NCBI GenBank assembly: GCA_946481135.1
Contig: CAMLMQ010000012.1
Location: 1 to 31,003, forward strand
Source of the DNA: an uncultured Microbacteriaceae bacterium
Lineage (GTDB): Bacteria > Actinomycetota > Actinomycetes > Actinomycetales > Microbacteriaceae
DNA length: 31,003 nucleotides
Reading direction: 5' to 3'
The notes under the pieces were generated by a model, which had not been told where the DNA came from, made no database searches, and worked only from the letters and a program-made list of their open reading frames with translations. Position 1 is the first letter of the stretch. The number at the start of each line of letters is the position of its first letter. The translations under genes and the position numbers were made by a program. Shown piece by piece: positions 22,279 to 30,548 of the stretch.

Positions 22279-24326
22279 GGGGTCCTCCGCGCCGGGCCGT
22301 ACTCGACGCTCAGCAGGTGGACGGGTTCGGTGAACGCGTCGAGGCGCACGAAGTTCGAGGCGCCCCACGTCCAGCGCTGGCCCGTCACGAGGTCGCGCAC
22401 CTCGAACGGTTCGCCCGTCGGCAGGCCGAGCTGCTCGACGTCGAGGTGCACCGTCGTCTCGCGCACCGAGTGCGGGTCGACGTTGGCGACGACGATCAGG
22501 CCGTCCGGTCGGCCCGTCGGCGTGAACGCGCCCGCGAGGTACTTCGAGTAGACGAGGATCGCGTCGTCGTCGCTCCAGTGCACGCGCAGATTGCGCAGCT
22601 GGTGCAGGGCCGGATGCTCCCGTCGCACCTCGTTGAGCAGCGTGAGGTACGGCGCGAGCGTCGTCCCCTCCGCGTCCGCGCGGGCCCAGTCGCGGGCCTT
22701 GTACTCGTACTTCTCGTTGTCGATGTTCTCTTCGCTGCCGGGGCGCGCGACATCCTCGAAGAGCTCGTAGCCGGCGTAGACGCCCCACGACGGCGACGCG
22801 GTCGCGGCGATCGCGGCGCGCACCTTGTAGGCGGCGGGTCCGCCGAACTGCAGGTACTCGGTGAGGATGTCGGGAGTGTTCACGAACAGGTTCGGGTGCA
22901 GGTAGTCGGCCGACTGGGTCGCGAGCCCCGTGAGGAACTCCTCCAACTCGGCCTTCGTGTTGCGCCACGTGAAGTACGTGTACGACTGCTGGAACCCCGC
23001 CTCGGCGAGCGCGTGCAGCATGGGCGGGCGCGTGAACGCCTCGGCGAGGAACACGACGTCGGGATGCGACTGGGCGACGCGTGCGAGCAGCCACTCCCAG
23101 AACCACAGGGGCTTCGTGTGCGGGTTGTCGACGCGGAAGATCTGCACGCCCTGCGCGATCCAGTGCTCGACGATGCGCAGCACCTCGCGCGAGAGCCCCT
23201 CGGGGTCGGTGTCGAAGTTGAGGGGGTAGATGTCCTGGTACTTCTTCGGCGGGTTCTCGGCGTAGGCGATCGTGCCGTCGGGGCGGTGGGTGAACCACTC
23301 GGGATGCTCCGTCACCCACGGGTGGTCGGGGGAGCACTGCAGCGCGAGGTCGAGCGCGACCTCGATGCCGTGCTTCGCCGCCTCGCGCACGAAGAAGCGG
23401 AAGTCGGCGAGCGTGCCGAGGTCGGGGTGCACGGCGTCGTGGCCGCCGGCCCGCTTCTCGCCATCAGGCCCATCGGGGAGCGGACCGCCGATCGCCCACG
23501 GGCTGCCCGGGTCGCCCGGGCCCGCGACGGGGGAGTTGTTCGGTCCCTTGCGGTAGGCGACGCCGATCGGGTGGATGGGCGGCAGGTAGACGACATCGAA
23601 CCCCATCGCGGCGACGCCCGGCAACCGCTTCGCCGCCGTGCGGAACGTGCCGGAGATCCACGAGCCGTCCTTCTTGCGCTTCGCACCCTCCGAGCGCGGG
23701 AAGAACTCGTACCACGAGCCGACGGCCGCGCGGGTGCGCTCCACGCGCAGGGTCTGCTCGGCGGACTCGGTGACGAGCGACAGCAGCGGAGCCGCGGCGA
23801 TCGCTCTCTCCAGCCGCGGATCGTGCGCGACCTTGAGACGTGCGGCGGGGCTGAGTCCCGTGTCGGCCAGGGCGCGTGCGGCGTCGGCGAAGATCTTGCC
23901 GGAGCCGCGCTTCAGCAGCTCGACGCCCATCGCGAAGACGACCTCGACATCCTGCTCGGCGGCGACCTTCACGCCGGCCGTGTGCAGCCACGTCGCCCAG
24001 TCGTCCGAGGCCGCGCCGACCTTCCAGCGCCACAGACCGGTCGCCGTCATCGCGACCTCGGCGCGCCACCGGTCGGTGCCGGACCCCGTCGCGCGCATGA
24101 GGTGGGTCGTGGCCTCCCCGTCGGGATCGACGAGGTGCAGCGCGACGTAGAGCGCGTCGTGGCCCTCGCGGAACACGGTGGCCTCGAACGGCACCACCTC
24201 GCCGACGTAGGAGTTCGCCGCCCACAGGTTCTCGGCCTGCCGGGGGCGCAGGTCGCGGATCGGGATGCGGCCGAGGCGCCCGAGGGCGGGACGGGGTGCG
24301 GTGCTGTCGGCGGAGGCGACGGGCAT
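22275..24326 (-). CDS. glgE: Alpha-1,4-glucan:maltose-1-phosphate maltosyltransferase
   Basis: This 683-residue GH13 (subfamily 3) enzyme transfers maltosyl units from maltose-1-phosphate to the non-reducing ends of alpha-1,4-glucan. After an N-terminal domain ([24 protein letters not shown] region, 21-43) and a helical segment with [11 protein letters not shown] (204-214), the catalytic domain has [15 protein letters not shown] (241-255), KGPNNSP (260-266), the nucleophile Asp400 in [10 protein letters not shown], and acid Glu429 in [10 protein letters not shown]. The start is ATG 24326, six bases after TACGGT, so the mRNA looks leaderless. A longer frame upstream is non-coding. The donor-making enzymes (TreS/Pep2 or GlgM) are not in the window. 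Confidence 0.97.
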   Translation of the reverse strand: MPVASADSTAPRPALGRLGRIPIRDLRPRQAENLWAANSYVGEVVPFEATVFREGHDALYVALHLVDPDGEATTHLMRATGSGTDRWRAEVAMTATGLWRWKVGAASDDWATWLHTAGVKVAAEQDVEVVFAMGVELLKRGSGKIFADAARALADTGLSPAARLKVAHDPRLERAIAAAPLLSLVTESAEQTLRVERTRAAVGSWYEFFPRSEGAKRKKDGSWISGTFRTAAKRLPGVAAMGFDVVYLPPIHPIGVAYRKGPNNSPVAGPGDPGSPWAIGGPLPDGPDGEKRAGGHDAVHPDLGTLADFRFFVREAAKHGIEVALDLALQCSPDHPWVTEHPEWFTHRPDGTIAYAENPPKKYQDIYPLNFDTDPEGLSREVLRIVEHWIAQGVQIFRVDNPHTKPLWFWEWLLARVAQSHPDVVFLAEAFTRPPMLHALAEAGFQQSYTYFTWRNTKAELEEFLTGLATQSADYLHPNLFVNTPDILTEYLQFGGPAAYKVRAAIAATASPSWGVYAGYELFEDVARPGSEENIDNEKYEYKARDWARADAEGTTLAPYLTLLNEVRREHPALHQLRNLRVHWSDDDAILVYSKYLAGAFTPTGRPDGLIVVANVDPHSVRETTVHLDVEQLGLPTGEPFEVRDLVTGQRWTWGASNFVRLDAFTEPVHLLSVEYGPARRTP

Positions 24327-24332
24327 GTCTCG

Positions 24333-24338
24333 ACCGTA
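24333..24338 (-). promoter_or_regulatory. -10 box of the leaderless glgE promoter
   Basis: TACGGT on the minus strand is followed by CGAGAC and then ATG 24326. The six-base spacing puts the transcript start at the A of the start codon. Confidence 0.6.
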
Positions 24339-24570
24339 TCGGGTCCGCCCAGGCCTGCCCCGGTGGTTGCCGGATCGGGAGGAGCGCGCTAGGGGCCGGA
24401 TTCGCGCGTCACGATCGGGTGACGCCCGGGGGACAGACAGGTAAGCTTCTGCCCGGAAGCCGGGCGCGACGGGGGTCGCGTCCCGGGATCCCGAGCGCCG
24501 CCGGTTCCGACCGCGGCGCACGGAGGCCCTCGATGGCGAACGGGTCGCCAGGGGGCACACCGGGGGGTCG

Positions 24571-24600
24571 CGGTGCGGGGGTCGGGGGATCCCCGCACCG
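24571..24600. promoter_or_regulatory. 10-bp perfect inverted repeat upstream of glgP
   Basis: CGGTGCGGGG (24571-24580) and CCCCGCACCG (24591-24600) are exact reverse complements around a 10-base spacer. The repeat ends 52 bases before the predicted glgP transcript start, a usual operator or activator position. It could also fold as a strong hairpin in a leftward or rightward transcript. Confidence 0.6.
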
Positions 24601-24638
24601 TCTCACGTGCGCGTAACCGCCCGGTAACGGGGCACGCT

Positions 24639-24644
24639 TAGGCT
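24639..24644 (+). promoter_or_regulatory. -10 box of the leaderless glgP promoter
   Basis: TAGGCT is followed by seven bases and GTG 24652. No Shine-Dalgarno sequence lies before the start, which supports a leaderless transcript. Confidence 0.6.
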
Positions 24645-24651
24645 CGAACGT

Positions 24652-27219
24652 GTGAAGGCCATCCGTCGATTCACCGTCCGTCCCGTGCTCCCTCCCGAGC
24701 TCGCCGCCCTCGACGAGCTCGCCGGCAACCTCCGCTGGTCGTGGCACCAACCGACGATCGAGCTGTTCCGCGACCTCGACCCGGAGCTGTGGGATGCCGA
24801 AGCCGACCCCGTGGGACTGCTCGGCGAGGTCTCGCCCGAGCGGCTCGCCGAACTCGCCGCCGACGCCGCGTTCGTCGCGCGTGCCGAGCGCCTGCGCGAC
24901 GACCTGCGCGCCTACCTCGCCGAGCCGCGCTGGTACCAGACGCTCGGCGCCGACGCGCCCCGCGCGGTCGCCTACTTCTCGCCCGAGTTCGGCATCGCCG
25001 CCGCGTTGCCCCAGTACTCGGGCGGCCTCGGCATCCTCGCGGGCGACCATCTGAAGAGCGCCTCCGACCTCGGGGTTCCGCTCATCGGAGTGGGCCTGTT
25101 CTACCGCGCCGGCTACTTCCGCCAGGCGATCTCGCGCGAGGGCTGGCAGCAGGAGAGCTACCCGGTCGTCGACCCCGACGGCCTGCCGATGCGCGTGCTG
25201 CGCACCCCCGACGGCGCCGCCGCCCGCGTCGTGCTCGCCCTGCCCGAGGGGCGGGTCCTCACCGCTCGCATCTGGCGCCTCGACGTCGGGCGTGTGCCGC
25301 TGCTGCTGCTCGACACCGACATCCCCGAGAACGACGAGGAGCTGCGCGGCGTCACCGACCGCCTCTACGGCGGCGGCGGGGAGCACCGCCTGTTGCAGGA
25401 GCTGCTGCTCGGCATCGGCGGCACCCGGGCGGTGAAGCTGTTCGCCGAGCTCGAGGACCGCCCCGTGCCCGAGGTGTTCCACAGCAACGAGGGCCACGCC
25501 GGCTTCCTCGGGCTCGAGCGGGCGGCCGACCTCATCGGCGAAGGACTGACCTTCGATCAGGCGCTGCGGGTCGTGCGGGCAGGCACGGTGTTCACGACGC
25601 ACACCCCCGTGCCGGCCGGCATCGACCGCTTCGAGGCGTCGCTCGTCGAACGCTACTTCGCGACCGACCTGCTGCCCGGCGTCGACGTCGCCGACGTGCT
25701 CGCGCTCGGGGTCGAACCCGACACCGCGCCCGGGCACCCCGACGACGCCCCGTCGGCGTTCAACATGGCCGTCATGGGGTTGCGACTCGCGCAGCGCGCC
25801 AACGGCGTCTCGAAGCTGCACGGCGAGGTGAGCCGCTCGATGTTCCAGGCGCTGTGGCCCGACTTCGACGCCGAGGACGTGCCGATCACGTCGGTCACGA
25901 ACGGCGTGCACGCCCCCACGTGGACGCACCCCGAGGTGGCGGCGCTCGCCGAGGCGAAGCTCGGCACCTCCGACACGACGGCCGCCGACTGGGCCTCCGA
26001 CGCCGTCACCGACGCCGAGCTGTGGGCGCTCAAGCGGCGGATGCGCGAGCACCTCGTCAGCGACGCCCGACGACGGATGGCGGCCGCCTGGGACGACGAG
26101 AACCCCGGCATCGCGGCACCCGCCTGGTACGGCGACCTGCTCGACCCCGACGTGCTCACGATCGGCTTCGCGCGGCGCGTGCCGACGTACAAGCGCCTCA
26201 CCCTCATGCTCCACGACCCGGAGCGGCTGCGCGCGCTGCTCACGCATCCCGAGCGGCCCGTGCAGCTGGTCATCGCGGGCAAGTCGCACCCCGCCGACGA
26301 CGAGGGCAAGCGGCTCATCCAGCGCCTCGTCGAGTTCTCGCAGGGGCTCGACGTGCGCCACCGCATCGTCTTCCTGCCGAACTACGACATCGGCATGGCG
26401 CAGCACCTCTACCCGGGCTGCGACATCTGGCTCAACAACCCGCTGCGTCCGCTCGAGGCGTGCGGCACGTCGGGCATGAAGGCGGCGATGAACGGCGCGC
26501 TCAACCTGTCGATCCTCGACGGCTGGTGGAACGAGTACTACGACGCCCGCAACGGCTGGGCGATCCCGTCGGCCGACTCCGCGGGCGACGGGGCCGAACG
26601 CGACGCGCTCGAGGCGGCGTCGCTCTACGACCTGCTCGAGCACCAGATCGCGCCGCGCTACTACGAGCGGGATGCCGCGGGCATCCCCGCGAAGTGGGTC
26701 GCCGACATGCGCCACACCCTCGCCACCCTCTCGCCGGAGCTCTCGGCCGACCGGATGGTGCGCGAATACGTCGAGCGGCTCTACACGCCGGCGGCGGTCG
26801 CCGAGCGCGCGATCTCGGCGTCCGGCTACCGACCGGCCCGCGATCTCGCGGCCTGGGTCGCGCGTGTCGAGACGGCGTGGCCGGCCGTGCACGTCGCGCA
26901 CGTCGAGTCGGGCGGGGTCGACGCGACACCCCAGCTCGGTGAGGAGCTGCACGTGCGCGCCTACGTCGAGCTCGGCGACCTCACGCCCGACGACGTGAAG
27001 GTCGAGCTCGTGCACGGGCACGCGCGGGAGGGCGACCGGCTGACCGATGTGCGGCGACTGCGGCTCGACCTGGAGTCGCACGACCTCGGCGCTCCGGCGA
27101 CCTTCCACGGCACGGTGCGGCTCGACCGCTCCGGGTCGTTCGGCTACACGGTGCGCGTCGTGCCGCACAGCGACTACCTCGCCACGCCCGCCGAACTGGG
27201 GCTGCTCGCGAGCGCCTGA
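24652..27219 (+). CDS. glgP: Alpha-glucan phosphorylase
   Basis: This 855-residue PLP enzyme releases glucose-1-phosphate from alpha-1,4-glucan ends. It belongs to the short, non-animal-like phosphorylase branch, with the N-terminal domain RRFTVRPVLPPELAALDELAGN typical of that group. Further landmarks are YFSPEFGIAAALPQYSGGLGILAGDH, VFHSNEGHAGFLGLER, FTTHTPVPAGIDRF, TNGVHAPTW, and the PLP segment EACGTSGMKAAMNG with Lys610 as the cofactor-binding residue. The start is GTG 24652 at leaderless spacing. It is divergent from glgE-glgB, the same arrangement as Rv1328 with Rv1327c-Rv1326c in M. tuberculosis, so synthesis and breakdown genes share one control region. Confidence 0.97.
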   Translation: MKAIRRFTVRPVLPPELAALDELAGNLRWSWHQPTIELFRDLDPELWDAEADPVGLLGEVSPERLAELAADAAFVARAERLRDDLRAYLAEPRWYQTLGADAPRAVAYFSPEFGIAAALPQYSGGLGILAGDHLKSASDLGVPLIGVGLFYRAGYFRQAISREGWQQESYPVVDPDGLPMRVLRTPDGAAARVVLALPEGRVLTARIWRLDVGRVPLLLLDTDIPENDEELRGVTDRLYGGGGEHRLLQELLLGIGGTRAVKLFAELEDRPVPEVFHSNEGHAGFLGLERAADLIGEGLTFDQALRVVRAGTVFTTHTPVPAGIDRFEASLVERYFATDLLPGVDVADVLALGVEPDTAPGHPDDAPSAFNMAVMGLRLAQRANGVSKLHGEVSRSMFQALWPDFDAEDVPITSVTNGVHAPTWTHPEVAALAEAKLGTSDTTAADWASDAVTDAELWALKRRMREHLVSDARRRMAAAWDDENPGIAAPAWYGDLLDPDVLTIGFARRVPTYKRLTLMLHDPERLRALLTHPERPVQLVIAGKSHPADDEGKRLIQRLVEFSQGLDVRHRIVFLPNYDIGMAQHLYPGCDIWLNNPLRPLEACGTSGMKAAMNGALNLSILDGWWNEYYDARNGWAIPSADSAGDGAERDALEAASLYDLLEHQIAPRYYERDAAGIPAKWVADMRHTLATLSPELSADRMVREYVERLYTPAAVAERAISASGYRPARDLAAWVARVETAWPAVHVAHVESGGVDATPQLGEELHVRAYVELGDLTPDDVKVELVHGHAREGDRLTDVRRLRLDLESHDLGAPATFHGTVRLDRSGSFGYTVRVVPHSDYLATPAELGLLASA

Positions 27220-27230
27220 CCGCCCGCGGT

Positions 27231-27340
27231 GCGGGTTGAGTAACGCATCGCCGGACGCGATCCGCGTATCGAAACCCCGGAGTCGCGACCGCGAGGTTTC
27301 GATACGCGTCCGCGCGCGGCGCGGGCGCTACTCAACCCGC
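27231..27340. repeat. 110-bp composite palindrome between convergent genes
   Basis: Outer arms GCGGGTTGAGTA (27231-27242) and TACTCAACCCGC (27329-27340) and inner arms CGCGTATCGAAACC (27263-27276) and GGTTTCGATACGCG (27295-27308) are perfect inverted repeats. The 20-base stretches between them on each side are equal in length but diverged. Each half resembles one unit of a palindromic repeat common in Microbacteriaceae (GGTTGAGTAGCG…CGTATCGAAACC). The right end touches the ybaK stop codon. The structure could end transcription from both glgP and ybaK. Confidence 0.85.
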
Positions 27341-27810
27341 TACCGGGCGATGTCGGCCAGCACCGCCGTGGTCGCCCGCACGAGGTCGGTGGGGGTGAGC
27401 TCGAGGTCGAGGCCGCGCCGCCCGCCGCTGACGAACACCGTGTCCCACAGCTCCGCGGTCTCGTCGAGCACCGTCGGGTGGGCGGTCTTCTGCCCGATCG
27501 GCGAGATGCCGCCGACGACGTAGCCCGTGCGCCGTTCGGCGAGAGCCGGGTCCGCCATCGTCGCCCGCTTGCCGCCGACCGCCGCCGCGAGCGCCTTGAG
27601 GTCGAGCTTCCCCGTCACCGGCACGATGCCGACGACGAGACGGCCGTCGACGTCGGCGAGGAGGGTCTTGAACACGCGGTCGGGTTCGACGCCGAGCGCC
27701 TCCGCCGCCTCCCGCCCGAAGTCGGTGACCGCGGGGTCGTGGGAGTAGGCGCGTTCGGTGAACGGGATGCCGGCCGCACGCAGCGCGACCGTCGCCGGGG
27801 TGCCCGCCAT
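27340..27810 (-). CDS. ybaK: Cys-tRNA(Pro)/Cys-tRNA(Cys) deacylase, YbaK family
   Basis: This 156-residue protein hydrolyses mischarged Cys-tRNA(Pro), a translation-quality step in the cytoplasm. It begins with TPATVALRAAGIPFTERAYSHDP and includes the family's conserved stretch VFKTLLADVDGRLVVGIVPV with the key lysine, then KLDLKALAAAVGGKRATMADP and GYVVGGISPIGQK. Length is normal. The start ATG 27810 lies 19 bases after the stop of the DUF2510 gene and directly behind the inverted repeat CCGGCT-G-AGCCGG, so no ribosome site is visible and coupling to the upstream gene is likely. Its TAG stop lies at the edge of the composite palindrome. Confidence 0.93.
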   Translation of the reverse strand: MAGTPATVALRAAGIPFTERAYSHDPAVTDFGREAAEALGVEPDRVFKTLLADVDGRLVVGIVPVTGKLDLKALAAAVGGKRATMADPALAERRTGYVVGGISPIGQKTAHPTVLDETAELWDTVFVSGGRRGLDLELTPTDLVRATTAVLADIAR

Positions 27811-27823
27811 CCGGCTCAGCCGG
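27811..27823 (-). promoter_or_regulatory. Inverted repeat abutting the ybaK start codon
   Basis: CCGGCT and AGCCGG flank a single base and end exactly before the ATG on the coding strand. It takes the place where a Shine-Dalgarno site would be. It may be incidental, because folding a one-base loop would open some pairs. Confidence 0.4.
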
Positions 27824-27829
27824 CGATGG

Positions 27830-28390
27830 TCATGACGACGCCAACAGGGTCGCGACGACCGCGACGTACCCGATGATCGTGAGCGACGTGACGGCGATGC
27901 CGACGATGAGGCCCGCGATCGCGAGTCCGCGCCCGGGATTGGGGTGCCCGGCGGCCTCGCGCTTCTTCGCCTGCGACAGTCCGATCGCCGACAGCACGAT
28001 GCCGGCGGCGCCCGCGAGCACGGGCACGATGAGCCACCCGATCGCCCCGACGAGCAGGCCGGCGAGCGCGAGACCGTTCGTGCCCTGGCCGGGTGCGGCG
28101 GCACCGTACGGGGCGGGGGCGTAGTACGGGCCGGCGGGCCGGTACGGAGCGCCGGAGGCCGCGACGGGAGCGTAGGGGTCGGGGCGCGCGTCGGGAGAGG
28201 TGCTGCCGTAGGTGAAGCCGGTCGCCGGCGACACCGCCACCGGCGCGGACGACGCGGGTGCGGGCGCGACCGGGGCACCTGCCGCACGCTTGTGGTCCGA
28301 CCAGCTCGACCCGTTCCACCAGCGCTCGCCCGCCGGATTCTCGGGGTCGGCATACCAGCCTGCGGGGGGAGGAGCAGAGGCATCGGACAT
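27830..28390 (-). CDS. DUF2510 and DUF4190-like membrane protein
   Basis: This 186-residue protein has an N-terminal DUF2510 module (PPPAGWYADPENPAGERWWNG then SSWSDH, about residues 8-33), a Pro/Ala/Tyr-rich flexible linker (about 38-103), and two membrane helices (about 105-135 and 155-182) in a DUF4190-like arrangement, with KKREAAGHPNPGRG between them. DUF2510 modules are common on the cytoplasmic side of actinobacterial membrane proteins; no activity is known. ATG 28390 is chosen because it begins the DUF2510 module and lies six bases after TACCCT. It is probably co-transcribed with ybaK. Confidence 0.85.
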   Translation of the reverse strand: MSDASAPPPAGWYADPENPAGERWWNGSSWSDHKRAAGAPVAPAPASSAPVAVSPATGFTYGSTSPDARPDPYAPVAASGAPYRPAGPYYAPAPYGAAAPGQGTNGLALAGLLVGAIGWLIVPVLAGAAGIVLSAIGLSQAKKREAAGHPNPGRGLAIAGLIVGIAVTSLTIIGYVAVVATLLASS

Positions 28391-28396
28391 GCGCCC

Positions 28397-28402
28397 AGGG
28401 TA
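28397..28402 (-). promoter_or_regulatory. -10 box of a leaderless promoter
   Basis: TACCCT on the minus strand, six bases (GGGCGC) and then ATG 28390. It lies in the 52-bp gap after glgX and would drive the DUF2510-ybaK pair. Confidence 0.55.
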
Positions 28403-28442
28403 TCGCCGAGCAGAACTCAACGCGCGCCGCTGCGGGCGCGAC

Positions 28443-30515
28443 TCAGTGCGCGCGGAACAGCAGCATCGACGTCGGCCCGATCGCGAGCTCCCCGCCCGGC
28501 ACGTGCTCGGTCTCGCGTTCGCCGAGGTCGTCCTGCGACGAGTCCCACAGCAGCGTGTACCCGGTGACGCCCTCGTGTTCGGGCAGCGTCACCGTCACCT
28601 CGGTCTCGAGCCCGTGCACGACGAGCAGGATGCGGTTGAAGTCCTCGAACTCCGGCGTCGACGCCGCGAGGTACTGCAGGGTGCGTTCCGCGGGCGAGTC
28701 CCAGTCGTCGAGCGACATCGACAGGCCCTGCTTGTTGTACCAGTCCATCTGGGTCGCGCTCGGCGTCGTCTCGCCGAACCGGCCGAATCGCACGGGCCGC
28801 AGTGCGGGGTTCTCGCGCCGCAACCGCAGCAGATGGCGGGTCACCGCGAGCAGGTCCTCCTGCCACTCCTCGTGCTCCCACGGCAGCCAGGTGAGCTCCG
28901 AGTCGTGACAGTAGGCGTTGTTGTTGCCGCGCTGCGTGCGGCCGAACTCGTCACCCGCGGTGAGCATCGGCACACCCGCCGAGAGCAGCAGCGTGCCGAG
29001 CAGATTGCGGATGGCGCGCCGCCGCACCGCGAGGATCTCGGCGTCCTGCGTGGGCCCCTCGACGCCGTGGTTGAACGACCGGTTGTCGTTCGTGCCGTCG
29101 CGGTTGCCCTCGCCGTTGCCGAGGTTGTGCTTCTCGTCGTACGACACGAGATCCCACGCGGTGAACCCGTCGTGCGCCGTGACGAAGTTGACGCTCGCGA
29201 GCGGGCCCCGCTCGAGGGCGAACACGTGGTTGGAGCCCGCGAGGCGGCGGGCGAGCGACCCGATCCCCTCACTCGGCACCCCGTCGGTGGCGCGCGCGTC
29301 GGCGACGTCGCGCAGCCAGAAGTTGCGGATGCGGTCGCGGTAGCCGTCGTTCCACTCCGAGTAGCCGCGCGGGAAGTTGCCGACCTGCCAGCCGCCCATG
29401 CCGACGTCCCACGGCTCGGCGATCATCTTCACGCCCTGCAGGTGCGGGTCGTCGAGGATGGCGAGCAGCAGCGGATGCTCGGGGTCGAACTCCGCCCCCG
29501 CACCCCGGCCGAGCGTCGCCATGAGGTCGAAGCGGAACCCGTCGATCTGCACCTCGTTCGCCCAGTACCGCAGCGAGTCGAGCACGAGCCGCTGCGCGAC
29601 CGGACGCTCGAAGTCGATCGTGTTGCCGCATCCGGTGGTGTCGATGTAGGCGCCCGCGGCGTCCTGACGGTAGTAGGAGGCGTTGTCGAGTCCGCGCAGG
29701 GAGAAGACGGGGCCGTCGGGGCCCTCCTCGGCCGTGTGGTTGTAGACGACGTCGAGGATGACCTCGATCCCCGCCTCGTGGAGGAGGCGCACCATCCCCT
29801 TGAACTCCCGCAGCACCGCGCCGGTGCCGCCGAACTGCGCGGCCCGCGTCGCGTAGCCGGCGTGCGGGGTGAAGAACCCGAGCGTGTTGTAGCCCCAGTA
29901 GTTGACGAGGCCCATCTTCTGCAGCCGCTGCTCGGACACGCTCTGATGCACCGGCAGCAACTCGACCGCGGTCACGCCGAGGCTCAGCAGGTACTCGATC
30001 GTCGCGGGATGGGCGAGGCCGGCGTAGGTGCCGCGCAGCTCCTCGGGGACGTCGGGATGCAGTTGCGTGAGGCCCTTCACGTGGGCCTCGTAGATCACGG
30101 TGTGGTCGAGGGGCGTTCCCGGCTTCGCGACGCCGCCCCAGTCGAACGACCCGTCCTGCACGTAGCCGCGCCACTCGCCCGACCCCGTGCGGGCGAGGCC
30201 GCGGGCGTAGGGGTCGAGCAGGTTGCGGCGCGGGTCGAACGCGTGAGTGGGACCCTCGGGTCCGCGGGCGCGGAGCGCGTAGTACGCACCCGGCACGAGG
30301 TCGGGGGAGGAGCCGCTCCAGACGCCCGCCGCATCCTGGGTGAGCGAGAACGTCGACGCCGCGTAGTCGCGGTCCTTGCCCTCGAAGACGCTCACCTCGA
30401 GTCCGTGGGCGTTCGCGCTCCAGACCCGCAGCTCGCCGCCGTCGGCGGTCGCCCGGACGCCGAGATCGGCGAGGGGATCGCTCCGGAGCGTTCCCCGGGT
30501 GGCGGCGGCGGGCAT
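28443..30515 (-). CDS. glgX: Glycogen debranching enzyme (isoamylase type)
   Basis: This 690-residue GH13 enzyme cleaves alpha-1,6 branches of glycogen after phosphorylase has shortened the outer chains. A CBM48-like N-terminal domain (about 12-125) contains YALRARGPEGPTHAFDPRRNLLDPYA, typical of GlgX. The barrel shows YEAHVKGLTQLHP (142-154), DVVYNHTAEE (255-264), IDGFRFDLMATLGR with nucleophile Asp330, MIAEPWDVG with acid Glu367, and VNFVTAHDGFTAWDLVSYDEKHN. The region GNNNAYCHDSELTWLPW is also diagnostic. ATG 30515 is seven bases after TACGCT on the minus strand. It completes the glucan-degrading pair with GlgP, although TreY/TreZ, its frequent neighbours, are absent here. Confidence 0.96.
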   Translation of the reverse strand: MPAAATRGTLRSDPLADLGVRATADGGELRVWSANAHGLEVSVFEGKDRDYAASTFSLTQDAAGVWSGSSPDLVPGAYYALRARGPEGPTHAFDPRRNLLDPYARGLARTGSGEWRGYVQDGSFDWGGVAKPGTPLDHTVIYEAHVKGLTQLHPDVPEELRGTYAGLAHPATIEYLLSLGVTAVELLPVHQSVSEQRLQKMGLVNYWGYNTLGFFTPHAGYATRAAQFGGTGAVLREFKGMVRLLHEAGIEVILDVVYNHTAEEGPDGPVFSLRGLDNASYYRQDAAGAYIDTTGCGNTIDFERPVAQRLVLDSLRYWANEVQIDGFRFDLMATLGRGAGAEFDPEHPLLLAILDDPHLQGVKMIAEPWDVGMGGWQVGNFPRGYSEWNDGYRDRIRNFWLRDVADARATDGVPSEGIGSLARRLAGSNHVFALERGPLASVNFVTAHDGFTAWDLVSYDEKHNLGNGEGNRDGTNDNRSFNHGVEGPTQDAEILAVRRRAIRNLLGTLLLSAGVPMLTAGDEFGRTQRGNNNAYCHDSELTWLPWEHEEWQEDLLAVTRHLLRLRRENPALRPVRFGRFGETTPSATQMDWYNKQGLSMSLDDWDSPAERTLQYLAASTPEFEDFNRILLVVHGLETEVTVTLPEHEGVTGYTLLWDSSQDDLGERETEHVPGGELAIGPTSMLLFRAH

Positions 30516-30522
30516 GCGTTCC

Positions 30523-30528
30523 AGCGTA
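30523..30528 (-). promoter_or_regulatory. -10 box of the leaderless glgX promoter
   Basis: TACGCT on the minus strand, seven bases and then ATG 30515. Its -35 region would fall on the start codon of the divergent cysteine desulfurase gene. Confidence 0.55.
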
Positions 30529-30536
30529 TGGGTTCC

Positions 30537-30542
30537 TAGGGT
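30537..30542 (+). promoter_or_regulatory. -10 box of the leaderless cysteine desulfurase promoter
   Basis: TAGGGT is followed by GAACCC and ATG 30549. Its -35 region would lie over the glgX start codon. The two divergent boxes are eight bases apart. Confidence 0.55.
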
Positions 30543-30548
30543 GAACCC

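Larger units (their letters stand above)
24327..24651. other. 325-bp divergent intergenic region, glgE/glgP
   Basis: No convincing gene is seen here. It holds the two leaderless promoters at its ends and several GC-rich inverted repeats: GCCCGG/CCGGGC with a 3-base loop (24451-24465), CGCGAC/GTCGCG with a 4-base loop (24465-24480), the palindrome CGGGATCCCG (about 24483-24492), and a 10-bp repeat at 24571-24600. The 320-frame open stretches over it lack support. Confidence 0.7.

Noticed and set aside
22275..24560. GlgE start at 24560
   Set aside because: The extra 78 codons have no resemblance to GlgE and cross the divergent control region. ATG 24326 has a leaderless -10 box and begins the family domain.
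24296..24616. 106-codon plus-strand frame in the glgE/glgP gap
   Set aside because: It runs through the glgE start and several palindromes, has no ribosome site, and its composition is Gly/Arg/Pro-rich like other shadow frames.
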